Of a stretch of DNA of 64,000 bases, positions 29,429-38,087 are shown one piece after another. Source of the DNA: Tepidiformaceae bacterium (lineage in GTDB: Bacteria > Chloroflexota > Dehalococcoidia > Tepidiformales > Tepidiformaceae); contig OY282446.1 of assembly GCA_958295975.1 (NCBI GenBank), forward strand, positions 1,775,289-1,839,288, given 5' to 3'. Position numbers and translations under genes: made by a program. Below the pieces are notes generated by a model, which was not told the origin of the DNA, did no database searches, and saw only the letters and a program-made list of their open reading frames with translations. Within the stretch, counting starts at the first letter, position 1, and each line of letters starts with the position of its first letter.

Positions 29429-31555
29429 CTACGCCCGCAGGTGCTCGTCGAACCAAGCCACGAGGCGGCGCTCCAGGTACTCCAGGCCGGCGGCGTCGCG
29501 CGGCATGTGCCGCTCCTCCGGGAAGAGCAGCAGGCCGTACTCCTTGCCCGCCGCCGTGAGCGCCTCGATCAGGCGCGCCGTGTGCCGGAAATGCACGTTC
29601 TCGTCCACCAGCCCGTGCACCAGCAGCAGCCTGCCGCGCAGGTTGGCCGCGTGCGTCGTGACCGCGGCCTCGCGGTAGCCGTCGGGGTTGTCCGCGGGCG
29701 TCCCCATGTAGCGCTCGGTGTAGCCCGTGTCGTAGCCGTCCCAGTCGACCACGGGCGCGCCCGCCACGCCCGCGCGGAAGAGCTCGGGGGCGCGCATGAG
29801 CGCCATGCACGTGAGGTAGCCGCCGTAGCTCCAGCCGTAGACGCCGACGCGGGCGCGGTCGGCGATGCCCTCGGCGGCCAGCCGTTCGACCGCCGCCGCC
29901 TGGTCGTCGATCTCGACCGTGCCCATGCGGCGGTGGAGGTGGGCCTCGAAGGCGAGGCCGCGGTTGGCCGCGCCGCGGTTGTCCGCCACCAGCACGGCGT
30001 AGCCGCGTTGCGCGAGGTACTGGGCGCGCAGGTCCACGGTGAGCGCCCAGTCGTCGAGCACGCGCTGGGCGTGCGGCCCGCCGTAGACGGAGACGATGAG
30101 GGGCCAGGGGGGCGCGCCGTCGGGCCGGTAGAGGGCGGCGTCGAGGGGCGTCCCGTCCGCCGCCGCCAGCGTGCGCGGCTCGGGCGGGCGCAGGCCCAGC
30201 GCTTCGGCGCTCGCCTCCCCCTCCGGCTGCTCGTACAGCGTGGCGATGGCCTCGCCGTCCGCGCGCCGCAGCGTCGTGGCGGGGGCGCGCTCGCGCGAGG
30301 AGAAGGTGTCGATGAAGGCGCTCCCGTCGGGGGCGACGGCGCAGGCGTGGACGCCGGGCGCGTGCGTGAGGCGCTCGACGGGGCCGCCGTCCAGCCCCAC
30401 GCGGTAGAGGTGGCGCTCGGCGGCGCCCTCGCGCGTGGCCATGAAGAAGGCCGCGCGTCCGGCCTCGTCCACCTCCACGATGCGCGTGACCGCCCAGCCG
30501 CCCGCCGTGAGCGTGCGCGCCTCCGCCAGCTCCGCGTCGTACAGGTGCAGGTGGCGGAAGCCGCTGCGCTCGCTCGACCACAGCAGCTCGCCCGTGTCGA
30601 GGAAGCGGAAGTCGCCGACGTTGAGCCAGGGTTCGCCGCGCTCCTCCAGCGCGCGCAGGACCGCGCCCGTGCCGGGGTCGAAGAGGCGCAGGGAGAGGCG
30701 CGTCTGGTCGCGGCTGAGCACGAGGCCCGCGAGCAGGCCGTCGCGCCGCCAGCGCACGCGCGGCAGGTACTGGTCGTCCTCCTCCGGCCCGAGGTCCATC
30801 CAGACCGGCTCGCCGCCGTCCGCCGCGACCACGCCCAGCCGCACGCGCGCGTTGGCCGCGCCCGCGAAGGGGTAGCGGTGGTGCTCCGTCTCCACCGCGG
30901 CGCGGCCCTGGTGGACGATGGGGAAGGCGGGCACGTGGCGCGCATCGACGCGCAGGAAGGCGATGCGCGCGCCGTCGGGCGACCACCAGAAGCCGTCGGA
31001 CTGGTCGAACTCCTCCTGCGCGATGAAGTCGGCGAGGCCGTTCGTGAGGCCGTCCGCCGCGCCGCTCGTGAGCCGCCGCGCCTCGCCGCCGCGCGCGGAC
31101 ACGGCGTACAGCTCGCCGTCGCGCGCGAAGGCCACGCGCGAGCCGTCCTCGCTGAGGCGCGGCGTGATCGCGCCCTCCGCGCCGCGCACGGCCACGGGTT
31201 CGGTGTCGCCGGCGATGAGGCGCGGGACCTCGCCGCCGGGCAGCAGGATTGTGCGTTCGGGGGCCGTGCGCGCGAAGCGGTAGTCGGTCACGCCGAGGTC
31301 GCGCTGGCGCGCCCGTTCGCGGCGCAGCTCCTCCTCGCGCGAGGGGGGTTCGCCGTGCGCCGCCGCCGGACCGGCGAGCGTGCGCCATTCGCCGCTCGCG
31401 ACGTCGTACAGCCGCAGGCTCCGCACGAGGCCGCCGCCCTCGCTGGCGAGGCAGACGACGCCGCGCCCGTCGGGCGTGAAGGCCCAGCGCGTGGGGCCGC
31501 CCATGCCCGGGCGGGGGTAGCGCGCGACGCGCTCGATGGTGAGCGGCTCGCTCAC
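29429..31555 (-). CDS. S9 family peptidase, dipeptidyl-peptidase IV type
   Basis: A 708-residue prolyl-oligopeptidase-family peptidase. Beta-propeller N-terminal domain with the DPPIV-type Glu motif in FIAQEEFDQSDGFWWSPDG (about 180-198). C-terminal alpha/beta hydrolase with S576 (GWSYGGY), D651 (LVDENVHF) and H683 (EERHMPR). No signal peptide from the GTG at 31555, so likely cytoplasmic peptide turnover. The start overlaps the stop of the upstream Xaa-Pro peptidase gene by 4 bases; both act on proline-containing peptides. Confidence 0.93.
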   Translation of the reverse strand: MSEPLTIERVARYPRPGMGGPTRWAFTPDGRGVVCLASEGGGLVRSLRLYDVASGEWRTLAGPAAAHGEPPSREEELRRERARQRDLGVTDYRFARTAPERTILLPGGEVPRLIAGDTEPVAVRGAEGAITPRLSEDGSRVAFARDGELYAVSARGGEARRLTSGAADGLTNGLADFIAQEEFDQSDGFWWSPDGARIAFLRVDARHVPAFPIVHQGRAAVETEHHRYPFAGAANARVRLGVVAADGGEPVWMDLGPEEDDQYLPRVRWRRDGLLAGLVLSRDQTRLSLRLFDPGTGAVLRALEERGEPWLNVGDFRFLDTGELLWSSERSGFRHLHLYDAELAEARTLTAGGWAVTRIVEVDEAGRAAFFMATREGAAERHLYRVGLDGGPVERLTHAPGVHACAVAPDGSAFIDTFSSRERAPATTLRRADGEAIATLYEQPEGEASAEALGLRPPEPRTLAAADGTPLDAALYRPDGAPPWPLIVSVYGGPHAQRVLDDWALTVDLRAQYLAQRGYAVLVADNRGAANRGLAFEAHLHRRMGTVEIDDQAAAVERLAAEGIADRARVGVYGWSYGGYLTCMALMRAPELFRAGVAGAPVVDWDGYDTGYTERYMGTPADNPDGYREAAVTTHAANLRGRLLLVHGLVDENVHFRHTARLIEALTAAGKEYGLLLFPEERHMPRDAAGLEYLERRLVAWFDEHLRA

Positions 31556-32946
31556 GCCTCCAGCGCCTCGCGCCGCAGCTCCTCGATCGCCTCCAGCGAT
31601 TTGGGCGTGGCCGCCGAGAGCGAGCGCGGGCCGTCCGCGGTCACCAGCACGTCGTCCTCGATGCGGATGCCGCCGAAGTCGAGCAGCGCGTCCACGCGCG
31701 TCCAGTCCACCGCCTCGCGGTGGCGCTCGCGCAGGGCCGGGTCCTCCAGCAGCGCGCGGATGAAGTAGACGCCGGGCTCGATCGTGACCACGTAGCCCGC
31801 CTGCAGGGGCAGGTCGGCGCGCAGGTAGCGCAGCCCCGGGCGGTCGTCCGGCTCGCGCCCGGCGAGGCAGCCGCCCGCGTCGTGCGTGGCCAGGCCGAGC
31901 ATGTGCCCCAGCCCGTGCGGGAAGAAGAGCGCCTGCGCGTCGCGCTCCACGAGCGCCTGCGGCGACCCGCGCAGCAGGCCCAGGTCGGCCAGCCCGCGCG
32001 CGACGTCGAGGCTGGCGGCGAGGTGCAGGTCCTTGTATTCGACGCCGGGCCGCGCGCCCGCGATGGCGCGCTCCTGCACGGCCAGCACGAGCGCGTAGAG
32101 GTCGCGCTGGAGCCCCGCGAAGCGCGCGCCCACGGGGTAGGTGCGCGTCACGTCGCTGGCGTAGCCGCCCACCTCCGCGCCCGCGTCCACGAGGATCAGC
32201 TCGCCTTCGGCGAAGGCGCGCGCCGTCGGCGAGAAGTGCAGCGTGGCCGCGTTGGGGCCGCCGCCCACGATCGTGCCGTAGGCCGTGCGCTCCGCCCCCG
32301 CGCGGAAGAACTCGACCTCGATCTCGACCTGCAGGGCGCGCTCCGACATGCCCGCGCGCGCCTTTCGCAGCCCCGCCAGGTGCCCGCGATGGGTGGCCGC
32401 CGCCGCCTCCCGCATGAGCGCCAGCTCGCGCGCGTCCTTCGCCCGCCGCAGCTCCGCCACGACCGCGCTCAGGCGCGCGCCCGCCTCCGCGTCGACGACG
32501 GGCTCCAGCGCGCGCCACGAGCCGACGCCGTACTCCGCCGCGCGCTGCGCGATGTCGTCGTTCCCGATGACGGCGAGGGGCTCGCCGCGCCGCCGTTCCA
32601 GCCAGCCCCCGAGCGCGGACGCCGGGGACACGCGCTCCAGCCCCGACTCGCGCGCCAGCGCCGCCAGCGGGGGGCCGTCGCCGGTCCACACGCGCGTCTC
32701 CGCATCGGGCACGGGCGCGAACAGCGTCCAGCCCTCGCCCGGATCGTAGGTGAGCACCGATCCGGCCAGCGCCGTGCCCGCCAGGTAGCGGTGTTCGGGG
32801 TGGGCGTGGTACTCGTGGAACTGGTCCGTGCCCGCGATGGGCAGGGGCAGCCCGGCGGGCACGAGCACGGCGCCGCGCGTCAGCTCCCAGCGCGCCGCCG
32901 CCCGCTCGCGCCGTTCCGCCGCCGCATCCGCGGGTCCGTCCGGCAT
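31552..32946 (-). CDS. pepP: Xaa-Pro aminopeptidase (M24B)
   Basis: A 464-residue metallopeptidase removing N-terminal residues before proline. Creatinase-type N-domain, then the pita-bread fold with dinuclear-metal ligands: two Asp in VDAGAEVGGYASDVTRTY, His in HGLGHMLGLATHD, Glu in TIEPGVY and Glu in GGIRIEDDVLV. The ATG at 32946 is favoured by a TACACT box just upstream. Operon with the S9 peptidase. Confidence 0.93.
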   Translation of the reverse strand: MPDGPADAAAERRERAAARWELTRGAVLVPAGLPLPIAGTDQFHEYHAHPEHRYLAGTALAGSVLTYDPGEGWTLFAPVPDAETRVWTGDGPPLAALARESGLERVSPASALGGWLERRRGEPLAVIGNDDIAQRAAEYGVGSWRALEPVVDAEAGARLSAVVAELRRAKDARELALMREAAAATHRGHLAGLRKARAGMSERALQVEIEVEFFRAGAERTAYGTIVGGGPNAATLHFSPTARAFAEGELILVDAGAEVGGYASDVTRTYPVGARFAGLQRDLYALVLAVQERAIAGARPGVEYKDLHLAASLDVARGLADLGLLRGSPQALVERDAQALFFPHGLGHMLGLATHDAGGCLAGREPDDRPGLRYLRADLPLQAGYVVTIEPGVYFIRALLEDPALRERHREAVDWTRVDALLDFGGIRIEDDVLVTADGPRSLSAATPKSLEAIEELRREALEA

Positions 32947-32952
32947 GGCGCC

Positions 32953-32958
32953 AGTGTA
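32953..32958 (-). promoter_or_regulatory. -10 box for the peptidase operon (TACACT, 6 nt before ATG)
   Basis: TACACT-GGCGCC-ATG on the minus strand, the same box and spacing as in front of hisH. Confidence 0.5.
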
Positions 32959-33017
32959 GCGCGCGCCCGTGTAGGCTGAACGCGGCCCGCGTTCCGTCAT
33001 GCGCGGCGGCTGGAACC

Positions 33018-34055
33018 ATGAGCGCGCGCGCCGTCAACCTCGCCATCTTCGCCCTGCTCCTGATCGAGCTGGCCTCCGGGCTCGGCAGCTTCCTCGTGGG
33101 CTCGCCCGATGGGCGCTGGGTGTTCTGGCTGCACGGCGCGGGCGGACTCTCGCTTGTGCTCCTCATCGGCTGGAAGTGGCGCATCGTGGCGCGCTCCTTC
33201 GCGCGGCGCGGCACGGGACTCTGGTCGTTCGCGCCCGCCCTGCTCGGCGCGCTCTTCCTCGGCGTCCTGCTGAGCGGCCTCTGGTGGGCCGCGGCGGGAC
33301 GGGGCGCGCTGCCAGTGCCCTTCTATGGCGACATGCGCCCGCTCGTGCTCCACACCATCCTCGCGCTCGCGCTCGTGCCGCCCTTCGCCCTGCACGTGCT
33401 TCTGCGCTGGCCGGGGACGCGCGCCGCCGGATTCGCCAGCCGCCGCGCGGCCCTGCGCCTGCTGGCCGTGGGCGCGGGCGGACTGGCGCTCTCGCGCGGA
33501 CTCGCCGCCGCCGCTCCCCACATTGGCCCCGACCGCCGCTTCACCGGCTCGCGCGAGGAGGCCAGCTTCACCGGCAACGCCCATCCCGTCACCAACTGGC
33601 TCTCCGACAGCCGCCAGCGCATCGCCCCCGAACGCTGGCGGCTGGTGGTGGACGGCGCCGTGCGCGCGCCCCTCGCGCTCGACTACGACGGCATCCTCGC
33701 GCTGGCCGCGGACGCGCGCCGCGCCACGCTCGACTGCACCGGCGGCTGGTACACCGTGCAGGAGTGGAGCGGCGCGCCCCTCGCCGGCTTGCTCGCGCGC
33801 GCCGAACCCCTGCCCGGCGCGCGCAGCGTGCGCGTCGTCTCCGCCACGGGCTACGACCGCCGCTTCGGCCTGGGCGACGCCTCCCGCCTGCTGCTGGCCA
33901 CGGCGGTGGGCGGCGAGCGGCTGAGCGCGGGCCACGGCTTCCCCGTGCGGCTGGTGGCCCCCGGCCGTCGCGGCTACCACTGGGTCAAGTGGGTCGTGCG
34001 CGTGGAGGTGAGCGCCCTCCCCGCCTGGCGCCAATCCCCCCTGCCCACGCAGTAG
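33018..34055 (+). CDS. membrane-anchored molybdopterin-dependent oxidoreductase (sulfite-oxidase fold)
   Basis: A 345-residue fusion. Residues 1-145 contain about four membrane segments with several His residues (WLHGAGG, VLHTILALAL, FALHVLLRW) that could bind haem, like a cytochrome b subunit. Residues about 165-345 form a sulfite-oxidase-type molybdopterin domain with the Mo-ligand Cys in DCTGGWYTVQEW and GYDRRFGLGD, ending HWVKWVVRVEV. Likely moves electrons between the membrane and a periplasmic Mo site; substrate unknown. ATG at 33018; a second ATG at 32999 is out of frame. Confidence 0.82.
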   Translation: MSARAVNLAIFALLLIELASGLGSFLVGSPDGRWVFWLHGAGGLSLVLLIGWKWRIVARSFARRGTGLWSFAPALLGALFLGVLLSGLWWAAAGRGALPVPFYGDMRPLVLHTILALALVPPFALHVLLRWPGTRAAGFASRRAALRLLAVGAGGLALSRGLAAAAPHIGPDRRFTGSREEASFTGNAHPVTNWLSDSRQRIAPERWRLVVDGAVRAPLALDYDGILALAADARRATLDCTGGWYTVQEWSGAPLAGLLARAEPLPGARSVRVVSATGYDRRFGLGDASRLLLATAVGGERLSAGHGFPVRLVAPGRRGYHWVKWVVRVEVSALPAWRQSPLPTQ

Positions 34056-34069
34056 CGCGCGCCCGCTGC

Positions 34070-34075
34070 TAGGAT
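34070..34075 (+). promoter_or_regulatory. -10 box for the lipoprotein gene (TAGGAT, 6 nt before GTG)
   Basis: TAGGAT-GCTCCC-GTG; another member of the short-spacing class. Confidence 0.45.
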
Positions 34076-34081
34076 GCTCCC

Positions 34082-34612
34082 GTGAAGCGCTGGATCGTTG
34101 GGGTGCTCGTTGTCATCACCGCAATCGGGGGATTGCTTGCCTGCGGTGGGAACGACGCCAGCCCCACTGAGACGATCACGCCGACGGCTACCTCGGTGGT
34201 CACGGAGACGCCGGTTCGCAACTCGACCCCGGAAGCAACGCAGAATCCAGGTACGGACGATACTCGTCCAGCACCTACGGTTACAGTCAGTGGGCGCGGC
34301 ACTACCCCAGCGTCTGCGCCCATCCCGGAAGGGCAATACCGCTGTGAGATTCGGTGGGATAGTAACTATCTGAGTAGCGGCTCGAATGCTGGTGAGCCAT
34401 CCTTCTTCGCGCTGGAGGCAGATGCTGGTGGCGCGGATATCGCATGGGGTCCCGACGGCTCGTACTTCTTCCTGATCCGAGGAAATTCCGCGGAGGGTCA
34501 AGCTTATGAGGTGATCACTGCCCCGGGGGAGACACTCCTGCGCGTCTACCCTGACAGTGCAATCGGGAGAGAGGCTAATTGGTCGGTGACTTGCCGCGAC
34601 CCTGCGGACTAA
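34082..34612 (+). CDS. putative lipoprotein of unknown function
   Basis: A 176-residue protein. Residues 1-21 are a lipoprotein signal peptide with lipobox LLAC (acylated Cys at 21). A Thr/Pro-rich linker follows (about 25-85), then a small C-terminal domain with two Cys (YRCEIRW, VTCRDP) that could form a disulfide. Probably displayed on the outer face of the membrane. AT-richer than its left neighbours. No family recognised. Confidence 0.8.
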   Translation: MKRWIVGVLVVITAIGGLLACGGNDASPTETITPTATSVVTETPVRNSTPEATQNPGTDDTRPAPTVTVSGRGTTPASAPIPEGQYRCEIRWDSNYLSSGSNAGEPSFFALEADAGGADIAWGPDGSYFFLIRGNSAEGQAYEVITAPGETLLRVYPDSAIGREANWSVTCRDPAD

Positions 34613-34640
34613 GCCGAAACGCCGCTTCGGTGGCGTCGCG
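34613..34640 (+). terminator. possible hairpin after the lipoprotein gene
   Basis: GCCGAA...TTCGGT directly after the stop can form a short stem; there is no U-run, so termination is uncertain. Confidence 0.3.
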
Positions 34641-34720
34641 GGGCATGGCATCCTTAGACATGCGCTTCCCAATGAGGTACCCTCTACAGGAGAGTTCGCG
34701 AGGGGGTTGGGAGACCTGTG

Positions 34721-35446
34721 ATGACCACGACGACGACGAGCGCAACCACGCTTCCCGACCGTATCCGCGACGAGCCGCACTGGTGCGTTCGCATCCACCC
34801 GGGCTCGGACCAGAAGGAGCGCATCGCCACGTTCGACGAGTGCTGGCGCATCATCGAACGCACGCAGGTCCCCAGCTTGATGTATCCGGTCATTGGTGTG
34901 GATGGGGAGCGTGGCCATGGCTCCCACTGGATTGATTCTTCGCGCGAGTCCGAGAATGGGAACATGGATTACTGGCGCTTCTATCAGAGCGGGCGATTCA
35001 TCCACCTGTTCACGTTCTTGGAAGACCGCTCCGATATGCGAGAATTGATCGAAAATCGAGAGTTTGGCTGGCCTCTTCCGGCTGACCTGACTGGTTACTT
35101 CCTCTTCGATGAAGCGATTCATCGATTCACGGCGATCTTCGAGCTCGCTGCACGCCTCATGGATGCTGGGGCACTGGATCATGCCCCTGTCGTGCGGATC
35201 AGTATGAGGCAAGTCAAGGGACGCCTCCTTACCTTCTACAAATTTCCTTTCGCAGGAGCTCCCCATTACAAGGCAACCACCGAAGAGCCTCTTGAGCAAG
35301 AATGGCAAATCACTAGCCTTGATGATCCGATGAAGCGAGCTCGCGAAGCCGCAAGCTGGTTCTTCGAAGGCTTTGGCTATGGCGTTCTTGAAGGGGTGCT
35401 AAAGCGCGAGCAGGACGATTTTCTGGCTGGCCGCTGGTACTTCTGA
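34721..35446 (+). CDS. protein of unknown function
   Basis: A 241-residue soluble protein I do not recognise. Thr-rich N-terminus, then a mixed region with many aromatic residues (YWRFYQSGRFIHLFTFLED, about 84-102) and a C-terminal stretch ASWFFEGFGYGVLEG. No signal peptide, membrane segment or catalytic motif is evident. GTG and ATG codons are adjacent at 34718 and 34721; ATG is taken. Moderately AT-rich from about 34940 on, which with the preceding lipoprotein suggests an acquired segment. Confidence 0.72.
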   Translation: MTTTTTSATTLPDRIRDEPHWCVRIHPGSDQKERIATFDECWRIIERTQVPSLMYPVIGVDGERGHGSHWIDSSRESENGNMDYWRFYQSGRFIHLFTFLEDRSDMRELIENREFGWPLPADLTGYFLFDEAIHRFTAIFELAARLMDAGALDHAPVVRISMRQVKGRLLTFYKFPFAGAPHYKATTEEPLEQEWQITSLDDPMKRAREAASWFFEGFGYGVLEGVLKREQDDFLAGRWYF

Positions 35447-35512
35447 AGAGCGGAGCGGGGCGGTCGCTGATAAACGCCCGCGCCGCTCCCGCCCCTATCC
35501 GCCCACTTGGCG

Positions 35513-35518
35513 TAGGAT
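35513..35518 (+). promoter_or_regulatory. -10 box for the DUF3090 gene (TAGGAT, 7 nt before ATG)
   Basis: TAGGAT-GCGGGCG-ATG. The box overlaps an upstream in-frame ATG at 35517, which argues for the ATG at 35526. Confidence 0.45.
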
Positions 35519-35525
35519 GCGGGCG

Positions 35526-36035
35526 ATGCCCCTCACCGAGTTCGGGCCGCTCCAGCACCTCTCCGCCGAGGCCGTCGGCCAGCCCGGACAGCGCCGCTTC
35601 CGCCTGCGCGCCATCAACGACGATGGCGCCTACGCCTTCGTGTGGATGGAGAAGGAGCAGCTGGCCGCCATCGGCGAGGCCATCGGGAGCACGCTCGCGG
35701 ACGCCGACGCGCCCCCCTCCGGCCCCGCCACGGACGCGCCCGATCCGGTCTTCCCCCTGCGCGCCGACCACGAGCTGGACGTGCGCGCGGGCCGCCTCTC
35801 GCTGGGGCTGAACGAGGAGGCGCGGCGCATCGTCATCCTCTGCGCGGAGGCCCCCGCCGAGGGCGAGGCCGAGGCCATCTCCCTCGAGTTCGGCTTCGAC
35901 GCGGCCCACCGCCTGCGCGCCCGCATCAAGGAGGAGGTGGCCGCGGGCCGTCCGCCCTGCCCCTTCTGCGGCGCGCCCGTGGACCCCGGCGGGCACGTCT
36001 GCCCGCGCGCCAACGGCCACCGCGCGGAGGAGTAG
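35526..36035 (+). CDS. DUF3090 family protein
   Basis: A 169-residue protein conserved in Actinobacteria and Chloroflexota. Family marks: SAEAVGQPGQRRFRLRA, VWMEKEQLAAIGEAI and LSLGLNEEARRIVI. It ends with a four-Cys zinc ribbon (CPFCGAPVDPGGHVC). In actinobacteria it neighbours a histidine phosphatase and an SCO1664-type kinase; those are not adjacent here, though a histidine phosphatase lies at 45.3 kb. Biochemical role unknown. Confidence 0.85.
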   Translation: MPLTEFGPLQHLSAEAVGQPGQRRFRLRAINDDGAYAFVWMEKEQLAAIGEAIGSTLADADAPPSGPATDAPDPVFPLRADHELDVRAGRLSLGLNEEARRIVILCAEAPAEGEAEAISLEFGFDAAHRLRARIKEEVAAGRPPCPFCGAPVDPGGHVCPRANGHRAEE

Positions 36036-36041
36036 CCGCGG

Positions 36042-37010
36042 CTACTCCGGCAGGGCGCGCAGGAAGGCGATCATGGCCTCGTTCACGGCCTCCGGCGCTT
36101 CCTGCTGCGTCCAGTGTCCGGCGCGCGGCAGGATGACGGCGTCGCGCAGGTTGGGGACGCTCTCGCGCAGCCGCTCGAGGTAGCCCTGCCCCATCATGGC
36201 GATGACGCCGTCGCGCTCGCCCGCGACGAAGAGGGCGGGCGGCTGCACCTTCAGCCCGTCGAAGGGCGCCATCAGCTCCCACGTGCGGTCCACGGCGCGG
36301 TACCAGTTGAGCCCGCCGCGGAAGCCCGTGCGCTCGAACTCCGCCGTCAGGAAATCGAGGTCGGCCTCCGTCAGCCACGCGGGCGGGGCGTCGGGCTCGG
36401 ACATGCCGTCGAGGAAGCCCGCGTCCTTCGGCAGGTTGCGGAAGGCGCCGCCGGGGGGCGCGTCGCCGGAGGCGGAATGGAGCAGCATCCGCAGCGTGCG
36501 GCGCACGTCCGCCTCCAGCTCGGCCTCGGCCTTGCCCGGCTCCTGGAAATAGAGCTGGTAGAAGAAGCGGTCGCCGTAGACGCGCTTCATGGCGCGCGTG
36601 GGCGGCTCCTTCCCGCGACGGGAGTTGTGGGCCACGCTGAGGCCGATGACGCCGCGGAAGCGGTCGGGCCGCAGCATGGCCGTGTTCCAGGCCACGGGCG
36701 CGCCCCAGTCGTGCCCGGCCACGACCGCGCGCTCCTCGCCCAGCGCGTCCAGCAGCCCCACGATGTCGCCCGTGAGGTGGAACTGCGTATAGGCCTCGAT
36801 GGCGTCGGGACGGTCGGTTTGGCCGTAGCCGCGCTGGTCGGGGGCGACGGCGTGGAAGCCCGCCTGCGCCAGCGCCGTCAGCTGATGCCGCCACGAGTAC
36901 CACGATTCGGGGAAGCCGTGGCAGAGCACGACCAGCGGCCCCTCGCCCGCCTCGGCGACGTGCATGCGGATGCCGTTCGTCTCCACGAAGCGGTGTGCGA
37001 TTGCGTCCAT
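36042..37010 (-). CDS. alpha/beta hydrolase, epoxide hydrolase-like
   Basis: A 322-residue hydrolase. Oxyanion loop HGFPESW (31-37), Asp nucleophile D101 in AGHDWGAP, DQRGYGQTDRP (58-68), and catalytic His in RAGHWTQQEAP near the C-terminus. The Asp nucleophile and HGFPE motif separate epoxide hydrolases (and dehalogenases) from Ser esterases. Natural substrate unknown. ATG at 37010 with a GAGGGA site. Confidence 0.88.
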   Translation of the reverse strand: MDAIAHRFVETNGIRMHVAEAGEGPLVVLCHGFPESWYSWRHQLTALAQAGFHAVAPDQRGYGQTDRPDAIEAYTQFHLTGDIVGLLDALGEERAVVAGHDWGAPVAWNTAMLRPDRFRGVIGLSVAHNSRRGKEPPTRAMKRVYGDRFFYQLYFQEPGKAEAELEADVRRTLRMLLHSASGDAPPGGAFRNLPKDAGFLDGMSEPDAPPAWLTEADLDFLTAEFERTGFRGGLNWYRAVDRTWELMAPFDGLKVQPPALFVAGERDGVIAMMGQGYLERLRESVPNLRDAVILPRAGHWTQQEAPEAVNEAMIAFLRALPE

Positions 37011-37042
37011 GTCGTCCCTCACCGCGCGGGGTAACCCCCCGC

Positions 37043-37942
37043 CTAACCGTACCGTTCGTGCTCGGGAGGCGGCTGCAGCCTCGGGTACCACGGGCTCCGC
37101 AGCGGATCGCCCGGCTTCAGGTGGAGGCCCAGCCCCGGCGTCACCGGGACCGTTGGCCGCGATGGCGGCCTCGCCGCGAACACCACATCGTCGCCGAACA
37201 TCCTGACGGCGAGGGCGCGGCGCCTCCCTTCGCGGAGCGTCGGCCCGCCGCCGTGGATGATGCCCGGATTGGAGACGATGACATCACCGGGCGTGACCTC
37301 CCAGGCCGCGATCGGGTAGTCCTCCCGTGAATCCTGGATGTTCGGCAGGATCGGCAGGCCCTCCCCGTAGAAGCCGCTCGAGGGATCATCCGGCTTCGCG
37401 GGGTTGAAGCCGTCGTACATCGTCCCCAGGTGGCTCCCGACGACGTACTCAAGGCACTCGGCCCGCGGGAGCGGATCGAGGGAGATCCACATCGACGAGA
37501 ACTGCGCCCCTTCAAGCGGGTAGTAGGGCGTGTCCTGGTGCCACGGCGTGCGCTCCGCCCCGCCCGAGTCCTTGATGAAGAACTCGTCCGAGTAGTACCA
37601 GACGTTCTCCGTGCGCATGAACCTGCCGAGGATTCCCTTGATGGGCGAGTCGTAGAGCAGCCGCCTGATCTCGAAGGTCGTGTCGAAGTTCCGCACCGTT
37701 TCCTGGAACTCGCCCGCGCTCCCCTCGAAGAACTTGTGCTTGGCCATCGACGAATTCGCCATCACCCGCTGGAATCCCATCTCCAGAAGCATCAGCCACT
37801 CGGGATCGAGCGCGCCGCGCAGCATCACCACCCCGTCCCGCTCCCAGCGCGCGATGATCTCCTCGCCGATCCCGGCCGCGGGATCGCCGCGGTCGAGCGT
37901 GAAGCTCGCCGCGATGCCGTCCGTCGTTGCGTCAGTCGTCAT
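37043..37942 (-). CDS. phytanoyl-CoA dioxygenase (PhyH) family protein
   Basis: A 299-residue Fe(II)/2-oxoglutarate oxygenase. Iron ligands are H135 and D137 in TPWHQDTPYY and H230 in PGIIHGGGP; a nearby Arg (240-242) could bind 2-oxoglutarate. Family members hydroxylate diverse small molecules, so the phytanoyl name is not literal. A GGAGGG site precedes the ATG, and TATACT lies 30 nt upstream. Confidence 0.9.
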   Translation of the reverse strand: MTTDATTDGIAASFTLDRGDPAAGIGEEIIARWERDGVVMLRGALDPEWLMLLEMGFQRVMANSSMAKHKFFEGSAGEFQETVRNFDTTFEIRRLLYDSPIKGILGRFMRTENVWYYSDEFFIKDSGGAERTPWHQDTPYYPLEGAQFSSMWISLDPLPRAECLEYVVGSHLGTMYDGFNPAKPDDPSSGFYGEGLPILPNIQDSREDYPIAAWEVTPGDVIVSNPGIIHGGGPTLREGRRRALAVRMFGDDVVFAARPPSRPTVPVTPGLGLHLKPGDPLRSPWYPRLQPPPEHERYG

Positions 37943-37972
37943 CGCGTTCCCTCCGGGGGCCAGTATCGCAGC

Positions 37973-37978
37973 AGTATA
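37973..37978 (-). promoter_or_regulatory. -10 box for the PhyH gene (TATACT)
   Basis: Minus-strand TATACT, 30 nt before the ATG at 37942, with a GGAGGG ribosome site between. Confidence 0.5.
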
Positions 37979-38087
37979 GGACCGGCGCATGGGGAGGCAA
38001 GCGTCCGGCCGGCCCCGATGCCGCGGCCCGACCCGTTGACAGGTCCGCGCCCGCGCGGCAAGGTTCGCGCGCTACAGGAGGCCTGCC

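Noticed and set aside
28772-31768. 998-codon plus-strand open frame opposite the methylase-HNH and S9 peptidase genes
   Set aside because: Shadow of two well-identified minus-strand genes; no coherent domain and no credible start signal.
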